Source: Virgibacillus_F sp049310925 (GTDB taxonomy: Bacteria; Bacillota; Bacilli; Bacillales; Amphibacillaceae). From it: a DNA stretch of 25,588 bases. The position numbers and the translations under genes are program-made. The notes under the pieces were generated by a model, which ran no database searches, had not been told where the DNA came from, and saw only the letters and a program-made list of their open reading frames with translations. The DNA lies in assembly GCF_049310925.1 (NCBI RefSeq), contig NZ_JBMERP010000050.1:1-25588 (forward strand), written 5' to 3'. Positions 7,801 to 13,925 of this stretch are shown piece after piece. Within the stretch, counting starts at the first letter, position 1, and every line of letters begins with the position of its first letter.

Positions 7801-10651
7801 AGGCAGAGGTAAAGTCTCTAAAGAACTAAAGAAATACCTAAAATCAAAAGATAAACTTGGTTCCGATGAATTAGAAAATGTGTTAACTAGCATCCGGAAT
7901 ATACAAGAAAAACAACAGTTGCTTGAACAAAACAGTACATTAATGGCTTCTAACTTCCCTGCATTGTGGAATGATACAAAAGGCAAATGGCAAGAGATAG
8001 AACGGGCTGTGAAATGGCTTGAACCTGTTCGATCCTTACTAATGGGATTCGATTATCCAGAAAGTAATTTAGCTGACATTGCGCAGAAATTGCAGTCAAA
8101 CGTGCAAAACCTAACTAATTCACAAACCAAAGAACTAATGGCAAATTATACAAAGACTTATGAAGATATTATGAAACGGTGGAAAACAATTGAAGAGGAA
8201 TTAGTTGCTCCAGAGTTTCATAAGCCTAAACAACCTAACTGGGTAAACTATACGAAAGAAAATGCTTCCCTTCTTATTGGTTCTTTATCCCTGCTGAAGG
8301 ATAATTGTTATCTTTCACGAAAGCTCCAGGATGCAGATTCGTTTGGTTTAGAGCATGTAACAGAACCATACCAAAATGGGGAAATAAATCATGATGAGTT
8401 ACTTCCTGCTTATTTACACGGATTTTACCGCATCCGTATAGATGAAGAAATTTCTGGTAATGAATTATTATCACAATTTACCAAGGCTGGCTTTGAGAGT
8501 AAGATTCACAAGTTCAATCAATTAGATGAAGAGATTAGTGAACTTACAAAACTTGAGGTATATGTGAAATTGATGGACAGTGTACCAAATCTAATGAATA
8601 ACGCTATAAAAAATTCAGAACCTGGTATTTTATTAAAAGCAATTAAAAGTAAAGGGCGCGGAATCGCAATACGCAAACTGTTTGAGCGAATTCCAAACTT
8701 ATTACCTAAGATTAAACCATGTATGTTAATGAGCCCTTTATCGGTGGCTCAATATCTAGACCCATCGTTCCCAAAATTTGATTTAGTTATATTCGACGAG
8801 GCTTCTCAGCTGCCGACAAGTTCGGCAATTGGTGCAATGGCAAGAGGGGAAAATGTAATTGTTGTTGGCGATCCCAAACAGCTTCCTCCAACTAGTTTCT
8901 TCAGTTCCCAACAAACGGAAGAAGATTTTGATTTACAGGATTTAGAAAGTGTTTTAGACGATTGTTTATCCATACGCATGCCACAAAAGCATCTAAGGTG
9001 GCATTACCGTAGCGAACATGAAAGTTTAATCTCATTTTCAAATAATCACTTTTATGATAATAAATTAATAACCTTCCCTTCGATCGATGACATTGTATCA
9101 CGTGTGTCATTTAGAAATGTGAACGGTATTTACGACCGTGGGAAAACGAAAAATAATAAAATTGAAGCTGGCGAAATCGTAAATGAGATATTCTCAAGGT
9201 TGGGCAACCCTTTGAAACAACACGAAAGCATTGGTGTAGTTACATTTAGTCAAGTCCAGCAAACACTTATTGAGGATATGATTGATGAACGGTTAAAACA
9301 GGATCCCGCATTAGAAAGATATTTTACCGACGAAGTACAGGAACCTGTCTTTGTTAAGAACCTGGAAAATGTGCAAGGTGATGAGCGTGATGTTATCCTC
9401 TTTACCGTAGGATATGGACCAGATGAAACAGGTCACTTAACGTTAAACTTTGGCCCATTAAATCGTGATGGTGGCTGGCGCCGCCTTAATGTTGCTGTTT
9501 CACGCGCGAAAAAGGAAATGATGATTTTTGCTTCAATGGAACCTGATAAGATTAATTTATCACGCACTAAAGCAGAGGGAGTTCACAGTTTAAGAGCCTT
9601 CATGGAATTTGCTAAAAAAGGAAATGAACCGTTATTACTTGAGAACCGTATGGACAGTAGCCACAGCAACTCTAAATTTATCATTCCAATAATAAAGAAG
9701 TTGCTCGGGGAACAAGGCTATCAAGTTGAAACAAACGTCGGTAGTAGTGAATTTAAAGTTGATTTAGCAGTTGTTGATCAGAATAATAAAGGACAGTATC
9801 TGGCAGCCATTCAACTTGATGGTCATAGATATGCCAATCGAATTACCACTCGTGATCGTCATAAACTAAGTGAAAATATGCTAGAAAAATTAGGATGGCA
9901 GGTCATTAATGTTTGGTCAATAGAATGGTGGCATGATCAAGAAAAACAAATGGATACTGTATTGAGTCAACTTAAAGAAATTGAAGAGAATACTACTATG
10001 AAAGCAGAAACAAAGGCTAGTCTTCCCGAGAAAAAACAAGAATCTATTCAGGAAAAGATTAGTAGTCTCATGATTGAAGATACTGAAGAAGAAACAGTTA
10101 GTTTCTATGTACCAGCTATACTGGAGAAAGTTGAATTGTCAACAGACTATTTCTACTCTATTGAAGGTATGCCAACAATTCGTCAGCAAATAAATGAAGT
10201 AATCGAGCAGGAAGCACCGGTCAGCTTTTCCCACCTGACAAAGCTTATTATCGGTTCATGGGGATTCAGCAGAAGTGGTGCGAAAATAGAAGATGTTATA
10301 CAAAATTCCATTACAAGAATGATGATTTACGAAACAATTGAAGAAAAAGGGAAATTCCTTTGGAAGGATAAAGAGCAACATACTACCTATACTGACTTTC
10401 GAAATAAAGACCGTTATAGAAGGCCATTGCAGGACATTAGTAGAACTGAATATACAAATGGTATTCACGCTATCATGCAAACCGCGTTCAGATTGCCAAA
10501 AGCGGACTTAATTAGAGAAATACTGAAGCAATTAGGCTATAATCGAACCAGTAATGTAGCGGAAAAATATATACAAGAAGCGATTGATCTAAGTGTTGAA
10601 AAAGGGTTGATTCTTGAGGACACAGAAGGGAATATTGAGATTAATAGTTAA
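4838..10651 (+). CDS. DUF4011-SF1 helicase-MTES_1575 (Vsr-like) nuclease-DUF3320 protein, candidate anti-phage defence
   Basis: The 1937-residue protein has these regions in order. There is a beta-rich N-terminus (about 1-130). A transglutaminase/papain-like segment follows, with GTCLDLTLLYAAC (Cys218) and QGHAFPAFW (His244). The DUF4011 signature WQNRLIDMSLRNNLLNYR starts near 380. Walker A GPPGSGKS is at 683-690, and a long helical insertion spans about 760-1200. Walker B FDEAS (Asp1320-Glu1321), motif III GDPKQLPP (Asp1345), motif IV LRWHYRSEHESL, motif V VQGDERDVILFT (1512 on) and motif VI RRLNVAVSRAKK (1548-1559) follow. The restriction-endonuclease fold of the MTES_1575/Vsr kind is at about 1620-1745 (KVDLAVV with Asp1642; AAIQLDG; LEKLGWQVINVWSIEWW), and a DUF3320 C-terminus lies at about 1855-1937. 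ATP-driven DNA unwinding or translocation coupled to cleavage is the expected activity. This architecture has been proposed for single-gene phage defence; that role here is inference. Gln1659 stands where many relatives have Glu. The gene is monocistronic and flanked by decayed genes. Confidence 0.92.
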   Translation: MDHVIQCEYEYDKKVSFALQQNHVPVIKFLSIKNASIDVYSNVSLEITANPDFAESYSINLQGLEPGEVIEVRPDLQLSSEFLSKLDESMSGHLQLKITSNDVELYRNHLPIDILSFDSWPGSSVLPEIISSFITPNRPFVMDIVKQASNIMHNNTEVNSMDGYQSGDPNRVLAQLSAIFSAIQSHNIAYANPPASFEQQGQKIRFPDMIQEHRLGTCLDLTLLYAACAEAIGIHSIIVFLQGHAFPAFWLKEYTLSESFQDDKSILTKNMAQGINELIVVESTYLTQTNAKFNSAIQAAAKSLDRPDYFHYFIDVQRTRIGQIKPLSINTKNGATIKASTTSDEPVKINKNFDFEKVEIIPETDKESTQLSHQETKVNYWQNRLIDMSLRNNLLNYRLQTQGIPVISSDLGETEDILAMGKKVFIQPLPNEWQNKVRDFKDQKELLHSQILQEDMKNNRLRSTLSAVMLEKELVKLYRKAKNTLEESGANSLYVALGFLKWYESNSYTKERFAPILLLPVDLVRLSAKKGYYIRARDEEVQINISLIEYLNQKFGIDASRLYDIPVDEHGADVKKVLTTMRRLIMPMKNWDVHENASIGVFSFSKFVMWNDLVNHSDELKKNTVVKSLMEGNYVGDINGSMNTPLTTEKDEEETLYTPLSSDSTQTEAILATGDNNSFVLHGPPGSGKSQTITNMISHALATGKTVLFVAEKMAALGVVQKRLADIGLGNFCLEVYSNKAQKKDILTQLETSFEAQNRTKGTNWESKSNEIKEVKKELNKYVHDLHSPTTLGQSIFEMIEIYSDIDSSNKKISFNRHKVKDMNEVSFKRAKQLIEDVAIAGKTCGDLSKNPWNGIKQNNYSLQLHDKIKLELESIETNASQLLQIEKLLTDIGLTSREKSHAWYKFIHMILPYMQNLPNSNFNLLGAENFDDTIKQISDIISNGKQRDEDTEKLELRFDESVLKIETEPLLQELRLAENSWFLKKVLGRGKVSKELKKYLKSKDKLGSDELENVLTSIRNIQEKQQLLEQNSTLMASNFPALWNDTKGKWQEIERAVKWLEPVRSLLMGFDYPESNLADIAQKLQSNVQNLTNSQTKELMANYTKTYEDIMKRWKTIEEELVAPEFHKPKQPNWVNYTKENASLLIGSLSLLKDNCYLSRKLQDADSFGLEHVTEPYQNGEINHDELLPAYLHGFYRIRIDEEISGNELLSQFTKAGFESKIHKFNQLDEEISELTKLEVYVKLMDSVPNLMNNAIKNSEPGILLKAIKSKGRGIAIRKLFERIPNLLPKIKPCMLMSPLSVAQYLDPSFPKFDLVIFDEASQLPTSSAIGAMARGENVIVVGDPKQLPPTSFFSSQQTEEDFDLQDLESVLDDCLSIRMPQKHLRWHYRSEHESLISFSNNHFYDNKLITFPSIDDIVSRVSFRNVNGIYDRGKTKNNKIEAGEIVNEIFSRLGNPLKQHESIGVVTFSQVQQTLIEDMIDERLKQDPALERYFTDEVQEPVFVKNLENVQGDERDVILFTVGYGPDETGHLTLNFGPLNRDGGWRRLNVAVSRAKKEMMIFASMEPDKINLSRTKAEGVHSLRAFMEFAKKGNEPLLLENRMDSSHSNSKFIIPIIKKLLGEQGYQVETNVGSSEFKVDLAVVDQNNKGQYLAAIQLDGHRYANRITTRDRHKLSENMLEKLGWQVINVWSIEWWHDQEKQMDTVLSQLKEIEENTTMKAETKASLPEKKQESIQEKISSLMIEDTEEETVSFYVPAILEKVELSTDYFYSIEGMPTIRQQINEVIEQEAPVSFSHLTKLIIGSWGFSRSGAKIEDVIQNSITRMMIYETIEEKGKFLWKDKEQHTTYTDFRNKDRYRRPLQDISRTEYTNGIHAIMQTAFRLPKADLIREILKQLGYNRTSNVAEKYIQEAIDLSVEKGLILEDTEGNIEINS

Positions 10652-10654
10652 GTT

Positions 10655-10690
10655 ACAGGAGTCCTAAAGTATGGGGTTTAGGTCTCCTGT
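10655..10690 (+). terminator. terminator of the helicase gene
   Basis: Arms 10655-10668 and 10677-10690 (ACAGGAG...CTCCTGT) pair in 13 of 14 positions around an 8-nt loop, starting 4 nt after the stop codon. The U-tract is poor, so it could instead be an RNA-protecting hairpin. Confidence 0.6.
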
Positions 10691-10711
10691 CTTGAACTAC
10701 TCTTGCACATA

Positions 10712-10740
10712 ACCCAAAATAATTCTAAATTATTTTGGGT
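10712..10740. repeat. perfect 13-bp palindromic hairpin
   Basis: ACCCAAAATAATT (10712-10724) and its exact complement (10728-10740) flank a 3-nt loop. It has no U-tract on either side. It may act as a second bidirectional terminator between the convergent helicase and pentapeptide genes, or be a REP-like palindrome. Confidence 0.55.
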
Positions 10741-10765
10741 GACTTACCTTATAGAAACAATTTTT

Positions 10766-10897
10766 ATATCTATATCATCTTTTTCAGGTATAATAATGTA
10801 CAACCGTTTGATTCCCTTAATGGGCGATCAGCAATAAGAGGTTAAAAATAAGCACCCTTTCTATGAGCTGGTAACTCAAGGGGTGGCTTATTTTTTT
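10766..10897 (+). ncRNA. putative antisense RNA (type I antitoxin-like), copy 1
   Basis: A TATAAT at 10789-10794 precedes a 102-bp segment (10796-10897) that matches 12763-12864 without gaps and at about 85% identity by eye. The segment ends in an intrinsic terminator: AATAAGCACCCTT (10847-10859) pairs with AAGGGGTGGCTTATT (10878-10892), then T7. The opposite strand encodes the C-terminus of a holin-like toxin, and the U-tract is the complement of its Lys codons, as in type I antitoxins that overlap the 3' end of the toxin mRNA. No clear -35 is seen. Confidence 0.5.
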
Positions 10898-10923
10898 GGC
10901 AGTAAGGAAAGCATGGCTACGAT
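10888..10923 (-). pseudogene. 3' remnant of a holin-like type I toxin gene
   Basis: The minus strand reads IVAMLSLLPKK and a TAA. This resembles the C-terminal end of short Bacillus holin-like toxins (Hol_Tox type), which end in a hydrophobic helix and Lys-Lys. The N-terminal half, start codon and ribosome binding site are absent; the upstream sequence has no similarity to copy 2. Only the tail overlapped by the antisense RNA remains. Confidence 0.4.
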
Positions 10924-11046
10924 TCAAGACTATTCTAGATTGTAGAGAACAACTTACAGTTAACAGGTTTTAATATAATGTGCAATTTAAAAACGACCGA
11001 TTGTTGAAGGCTGGAAATTATTTCTTCCCCTAGGTTCCTGAAAACC

Positions 11047-11835
11047 CTAAATGACAGTCACAAGAGTTAAGTCCGCTTTACTACCTTTCAAAACGGCGTA
11101 TGTCAACTTATCCATTGTAGCGCCATCAAAAATGGTATGTTTTAGATATTTTGCTTTATTGCTTTTGAAGGACACATTTTTGAAAACTGCATTTTTAAAA
11201 GAGGTCCCCTTTAATCCCGAATAATCGAAGATCGTACCATTAAACGTTTGATTATCAAAACAGATACCGGACAAATCCGAGTTTTTAAATTTTGTATTAT
11301 CAAAGATACAATTATTAAACGGAACTTTCCCCATGTCGCACATCGTTAAATCTGCTTTGGTAAGATTAGCCCCATTAAAACTTGCATTCCTTAAGTCGGA
11401 CTTCGTCAAATTTGCTCTAGAAAGATCAGCCCCATTAAATCTAACCTCCCTTAAATCACTGCACTTAAAGGAGCTGCTCGTTAGATCGGAATCACTAAAG
11501 TCTGATCCCTTTAGAGCGCTGTAATTAAACTTTCCATCGTGTACTTTTACCCCTTTAAAATCTGAATTCTCGAGGTTGGTTTTTGAAAAGTCCGTTAATA
11601 CCATCTGCTTTAGCTCTCTGGTCTTTGCAGTAATACTTTCCATGATCTCTGAAATGTCCCCAATGGAATCGACAGTCATGTGGTAAGCAGTTTCTTCATC
11701 ATAACCCTGCTGTTTCAAATCGCTCAACTTCTCCTGTAAATCATTCAATAGCTCTTCTTTCAATTCACTTACAGCATGCAAATCTTCATAGGGTGAAAAT
11801 ATTCCATCTAAATGTTTCTTTAATTTTTCATTCAT
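11047..11835 (-). CDS. pentapeptide-repeat protein with N-terminal permease-prefix-like domain
   Basis: The 262-residue protein has two parts. Residues 1-65 (HLDGIFSPYEDLHAVSELKEELLNDLQEK...GYDEETAYHMTVDSIGD) match the short helical domain often found before membrane or repeat domains next to PadR regulators. Residues about 83-262 are pentapeptide repeats of the A(D/N)LXX kind: SDFSDSDLTSSSF, NGADLSRANLTKSDL and NGANLTKADLTMCDM. These fold as a right-handed beta-helix. No membrane segment is present, so it is likely cytoplasmic. Its start overlaps the PadR gene by 8 nt, so the two are translationally coupled. The role could be sensing or binding a partner at the membrane, or DNA mimicry as in Qnr-like proteins; neither is shown. 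Confidence 0.88.
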   Translation of the reverse strand: MNEKLKKHLDGIFSPYEDLHAVSELKEELLNDLQEKLSDLKQQGYDEETAYHMTVDSIGDISEIMESITAKTRELKQMVLTDFSKTNLENSDFKGVKVHDGKFNYSALKGSDFSDSDLTSSSFKCSDLREVRFNGADLSRANLTKSDLRNASFNGANLTKADLTMCDMGKVPFNNCIFDNTKFKNSDLSGICFDNQTFNGTIFDYSGLKGTSFKNAVFKNVSFKSNKAKYLKHTIFDGATMDKLTYAVLKGSKADLTLVTVI

Positions 11836-12184
11836 TATTATTGCCGCCTTCCTCTTCTAATAATTGATCCAGAATACGCTTTGCAAATTCCCAGTTCTTT
11901 TTGTTTTCAAAAAAAGTCTTCTCCCCGATATCGGTAAGCTTATAGTACTTTCTTCTTCCACCCTGGTTCGCATCACCCCAATATGAATTGATTCGGCCAT
12001 CTTTCTCCAACCGCTTCAGGCTCGAGTACATCGTAGCTTCCTTCAATTCATACTCACCATTGGAGCTGGACTTGATCAATTTCGATATTTCATACCCGTA
12101 TTTATCACCTCGCATCAATAAGTTTAAAATTATCGTATCTGTATGTCCTCTGAGTAAATCCGAGGAAATTTTATTATCAACCAT
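11828..12184 (-). CDS. PadR family transcriptional regulator
   Basis: The 118-residue protein has the PadR winged helix-turn-helix. LLRGHTDTIILNLLMRGDKYGYEISKLI is the family opening, followed by LKEATMYSSLKRLEKDGRI (recognition helix) and the wing SYWGDANQGGRRKYYKLTDIGEK. The C-terminal helix for dimerisation is short, as in subfamily 2. It is the first gene of an operon with the pentapeptide protein. The start ATG 12184 follows GAGGTG. An inverted repeat over its promoter suggests autorepression released by a ligand, as known for LmrR and PadR relatives. The ligand is unknown. Confidence 0.92.
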   Translation of the reverse strand: MVDNKISSDLLRGHTDTIILNLLMRGDKYGYEISKLIKSSSNGEYELKEATMYSSLKRLEKDGRINSYWGDANQGGRRKYYKLTDIGEKTFFENKKNWEFAKRILDQLLEEEGGNNNE

Positions 12185-12207
12185 TGTGTCACCTCTTCCG
12201 TAGCTAT

Positions 12208-12266
12208 AATATATATCACATTACTATGACAGTCAAGGTAATATTACTGAAAGTTTACTGTCATAG
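12208..12266 (-). promoter_or_regulatory. PadR operon promoter with overlapping operator
   Basis: On the minus strand TTGACT (12236-12231) and TATATT (12213-12208) are 17 bp apart. A perfect 10-bp inverted repeat, CTATGACAGT (12224-12233) and ACTGTCATAG (12257-12266), covers the -35 and the region just upstream. A 10-bp palindrome, GTAATATTAC (12238-12247), sits between the arms. This arrangement is best read as an autoregulatory PadR operator. Confidence 0.7.
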
Positions 12267-12375
12267 CAATTTTATTAGGATATTAGGGGTATAATCCAAG
12301 TCCGCGTTGTGATAATAGAAGCTTCTTTTGTTTTAGAACATGGTTTGATCTCGTATTGACCATTTGAATAAACAA

Positions 12376-12418
12376 GAAAAAAAGTGTGTTTTGATAATAT
12401 ATTAATCAAAACACACTT
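12376..12418 (-). terminator. intrinsic terminator for leftward transcription
   Basis: A perfect 14-bp stem, 12382-12395 with 12405-12418, has a 9-nt loop and is followed on the minus strand by a run of T. It indicates real leftward transcription across 12435-12638, supporting a small gene there. Confidence 0.75.
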
Positions 12419-12434
12419 CATATAATTAATTGAA

Positions 12435-12638
12435 TCATTTTTCAATTAGATGATTTCCATACAAACTTTTAAAGGGGGTGAATTCTTCAAGAAGATCATC
12501 TCCAATTATATCTTCTTCTTGATAAGCAACCGTTTGTTGAAGGTGACCAACCTATAATCAGAAAAACATTACCTTTACTACCTGATATATAGCAATTCCT
12601 AATGCCACGCCAAAAAGTCTTGCAATCCACTTTTTCAT
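12435..12638 (-). pseudogene. small membrane peptide gene (26 codons, or interrupted 67-codon gene)
   Basis: ATG 12638 follows GGGAGGAAC at good distance and encodes a 26-residue hydrophobic peptide (MKKWIARLFGVALGIAIYQV and so on), stopping at TGA 12558-12560. The same frame has TAG at 12552-12554, then stays open for 38 codons to TGA 12435-12437, encoding an acidic segment (YQEEDIIGDDLLEEFTPFK). That tail looks protein-like and is followed by a terminator. Either the 26-residue peptide is a genuine small protein, or a membrane-anchored protein of about 67 residues has acquired two stops. I cannot decide. No family recognised. Confidence 0.4.
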
Positions 12639-12674
12639 AACTGTTCCTCCCTGTTAAACTTCTCAATCAGAGAA

Positions 12675-12718
12675 GTGCCTGCCACCCCGAAATAGTTTTC
12701 ATATTTACCATTTTCGGG
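12675..12718. repeat. GTGCCTGTCACC-type palindromic element, copy a
   Basis: GTGCCTGCCACC (12675-12686) leads into a CCCGAAA...TTTCGGG inverted repeat (12686-12692 and 12712-12718). Related elements occur at 20336, 21775 and 22814. This is REP-like, and lies just upstream of the small membrane peptide ORF. Confidence 0.55.
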
Positions 12719-12762
12719 TTTAATGTATGTAACTAGGCATATTAATTAGCACTAACGGTCGA

Positions 12763-12864
12763 ATGTACAATAGTTTGATTCCCTTCAAGGGGGATTAGCA
12801 ATAAGAGGTTAAAAATAAGCACCCTTTATATGAGCCGCTAACTCAAGGGGGATTATTTTTTTTT
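12763..12864 (+). ncRNA. putative antisense RNA (type I antitoxin-like), copy 2
   Basis: This segment has the same length as 10796-10897 and is highly similar, including the invariant block AGCAATAAGAGGTTAAAAAT. It ends in a hairpin (12814-12826 with 12845-12857, inner TGAG...CTCA) followed by T9. It overlaps the 3' end of the holin-like toxin ORF on the other strand. The -10 equivalent to TATAAT of copy 1 is TCGAAT here, so its promoter may be weakened. Confidence 0.5.
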
Positions 12865-12938
12865 GATGAAATGACAGCATAGCTACGGATTTACAAGGCA
12901 AAAGTTAAAGCCATCATCAATGCTTCAAACACTGTCAT
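12853..12938 (-). pseudogene. holin-like type I toxin gene, frameshifted
   Basis: ATG 12938 follows a very strong AAGGAGGTGG. It encodes MTVFEALMMALTFAL and then TAA at 12891-12893. In another frame the sequence continues SVAMLSFHQKK with a TAA one base out of phase at the A9 run. The opening MTVFEALM and the ending SFHQKK are typical of 25-35 residue holin-like toxins (Hol_Tox type) of Bacillus. Repairing one or two small indels gives a toxin of ordinary length. As written only a 15-residue peptide would be made. Confidence 0.5.
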
Positions 12939-13097
12939 ATAGCACCACCTCCTTTCTCTGGAGATGATGCTAATTCGCCCATGAGTTATAACAAACTATT
13001 GTTCTCTAACTAGATCATTTTAGACAATTTATATCTTGTCCTTTAGAACTAATATACATTTTAAATGGATTGGGATTTATCCAAGCAGAGAGATTAA

Positions 13098-13754
13098 CTA
13101 GAATTGGACAGCTGTTTCTAAATACTTTTTTAAATCAGTAACGCTTTCGAAAATATAATTTGGTTTTACTGAAAATTCACTTGGTTGATAATCAGGCAAC
13201 CATTGTACTCCCGCTGTCATTACATTTGCTTTCAGTCCTGCTTCAATATCAGCATCACTGTCACCAATGAACATAGAATCATTTTTCCCCACCTCTAATA
13301 ATGATAATGCTTTCACGACTCCTTCTGGGTGAGGTTTTGGATGGATAACATCATCACCTGTTATGATAATTTCAAAGAGGTTATCCATATGAAGTGCCTT
13401 TAATGAAATATCTAAACTTCTTCTCGCTTTACCAGTTACAATTCCTATTTTAATATCTTTTTCTTTTAAATAAGCTATCATTTCATTGATTTCACTATTT
13501 GGTTTTACTAATTGTTCGTGATGTTCCAAATATTTTTCATAGTATAATTCGATTGCATTTTCCTTGTTGCTATTTTCTAGGTTTTCTCTGATAATCCCTG
13601 TCTCAGAAGGTCCAAACATCGCTCTGATTTCATCGGAGGAAAGGTCCTTGTTATCAAATTCTTTGAAAACATCTTGAAAGGCAACAAAACAAATTGGTAA
13701 TGTATTGGCTAAAGTTCCATCAAAATCAAAAATAATTGCTTTAATAATAAACAC
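13098..13754 (-). CDS. HAD superfamily hydrolase, phosphoglycolate phosphatase-like
   Basis: The 218-residue cytoplasmic phosphatase has all four HAD motifs: I DFDGTLANT (Asp10 nucleophile, Asp12), II IVTGKAR, III HPKPHPEG (Lys), and IV GDSDADIEAG. The helical cap between motifs I and II (about 15-85) is of the phosphoglycolate phosphatase/beta-phosphoglucomutase kind. Substrate is not determinable. The start is unusual. GTG 13754 overlaps the AAGGAG site and leaves no spacing, while an ATT codon at 13748, 5 nt after AGGAG, aligns with the usual MIKAIIFDFDGTL start of the family. Either GTG is used inefficiently or ATT is the initiator. No clear terminator follows. Confidence 0.88.
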   Translation of the reverse strand: MFIIKAIIFDFDGTLANTLPICFVAFQDVFKEFDNKDLSSDEIRAMFGPSETGIIRENLENSNKENAIELYYEKYLEHHEQLVKPNSEINEMIAYLKEKDIKIGIVTGKARRSLDISLKALHMDNLFEIIITGDDVIHPKPHPEGVVKALSLLEVGKNDSMFIGDSDADIEAGLKANVMTAGVQWLPDYQPSEFSVKPNYIFESVTDLKKYLETAVQF

Positions 13755-13785
13755 TCCTTTTATGTATTAGCTTTCATTCCTATTT

Positions 13786-13906
13786 AATCCTGTTACGTTT
13801 AACTTAAGTACATCTGTTCACATGTTCATTTTAACATAAAGTTCCAATGACTCTTCAAATACAAAAATAGGATTCCCGTAATCGACAATCCCTTGAAAAA
13901 CTCTTG
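13786..13906 (-). repeat. dispersed intergenic repeat, copy B
   Basis: Partner of 2536-2655. It lies between the lipoprotein gene (terminated by its hairpin) and the HAD gene. The orientation relative to transcription is the same as for copy A. Confidence 0.7.
13863..13891 (-). terminator. intrinsic terminator within repeat copy B
   Basis: GGATT (13870-13874) pairs with AATCC (13887-13891). On the minus strand it is followed by TATTTTTG. It ends the lipoprotein transcript. Confidence 0.5.
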
Positions 13907-13925
13907 CTATCCGTTCATTTAAAGC

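Noticed and set aside
12478..12534. Plus-strand AAAGGGGGTG followed by an open frame
   Set aside because: No ATG follows at good distance, the peptide is very short, and the minus strand has a better explanation.
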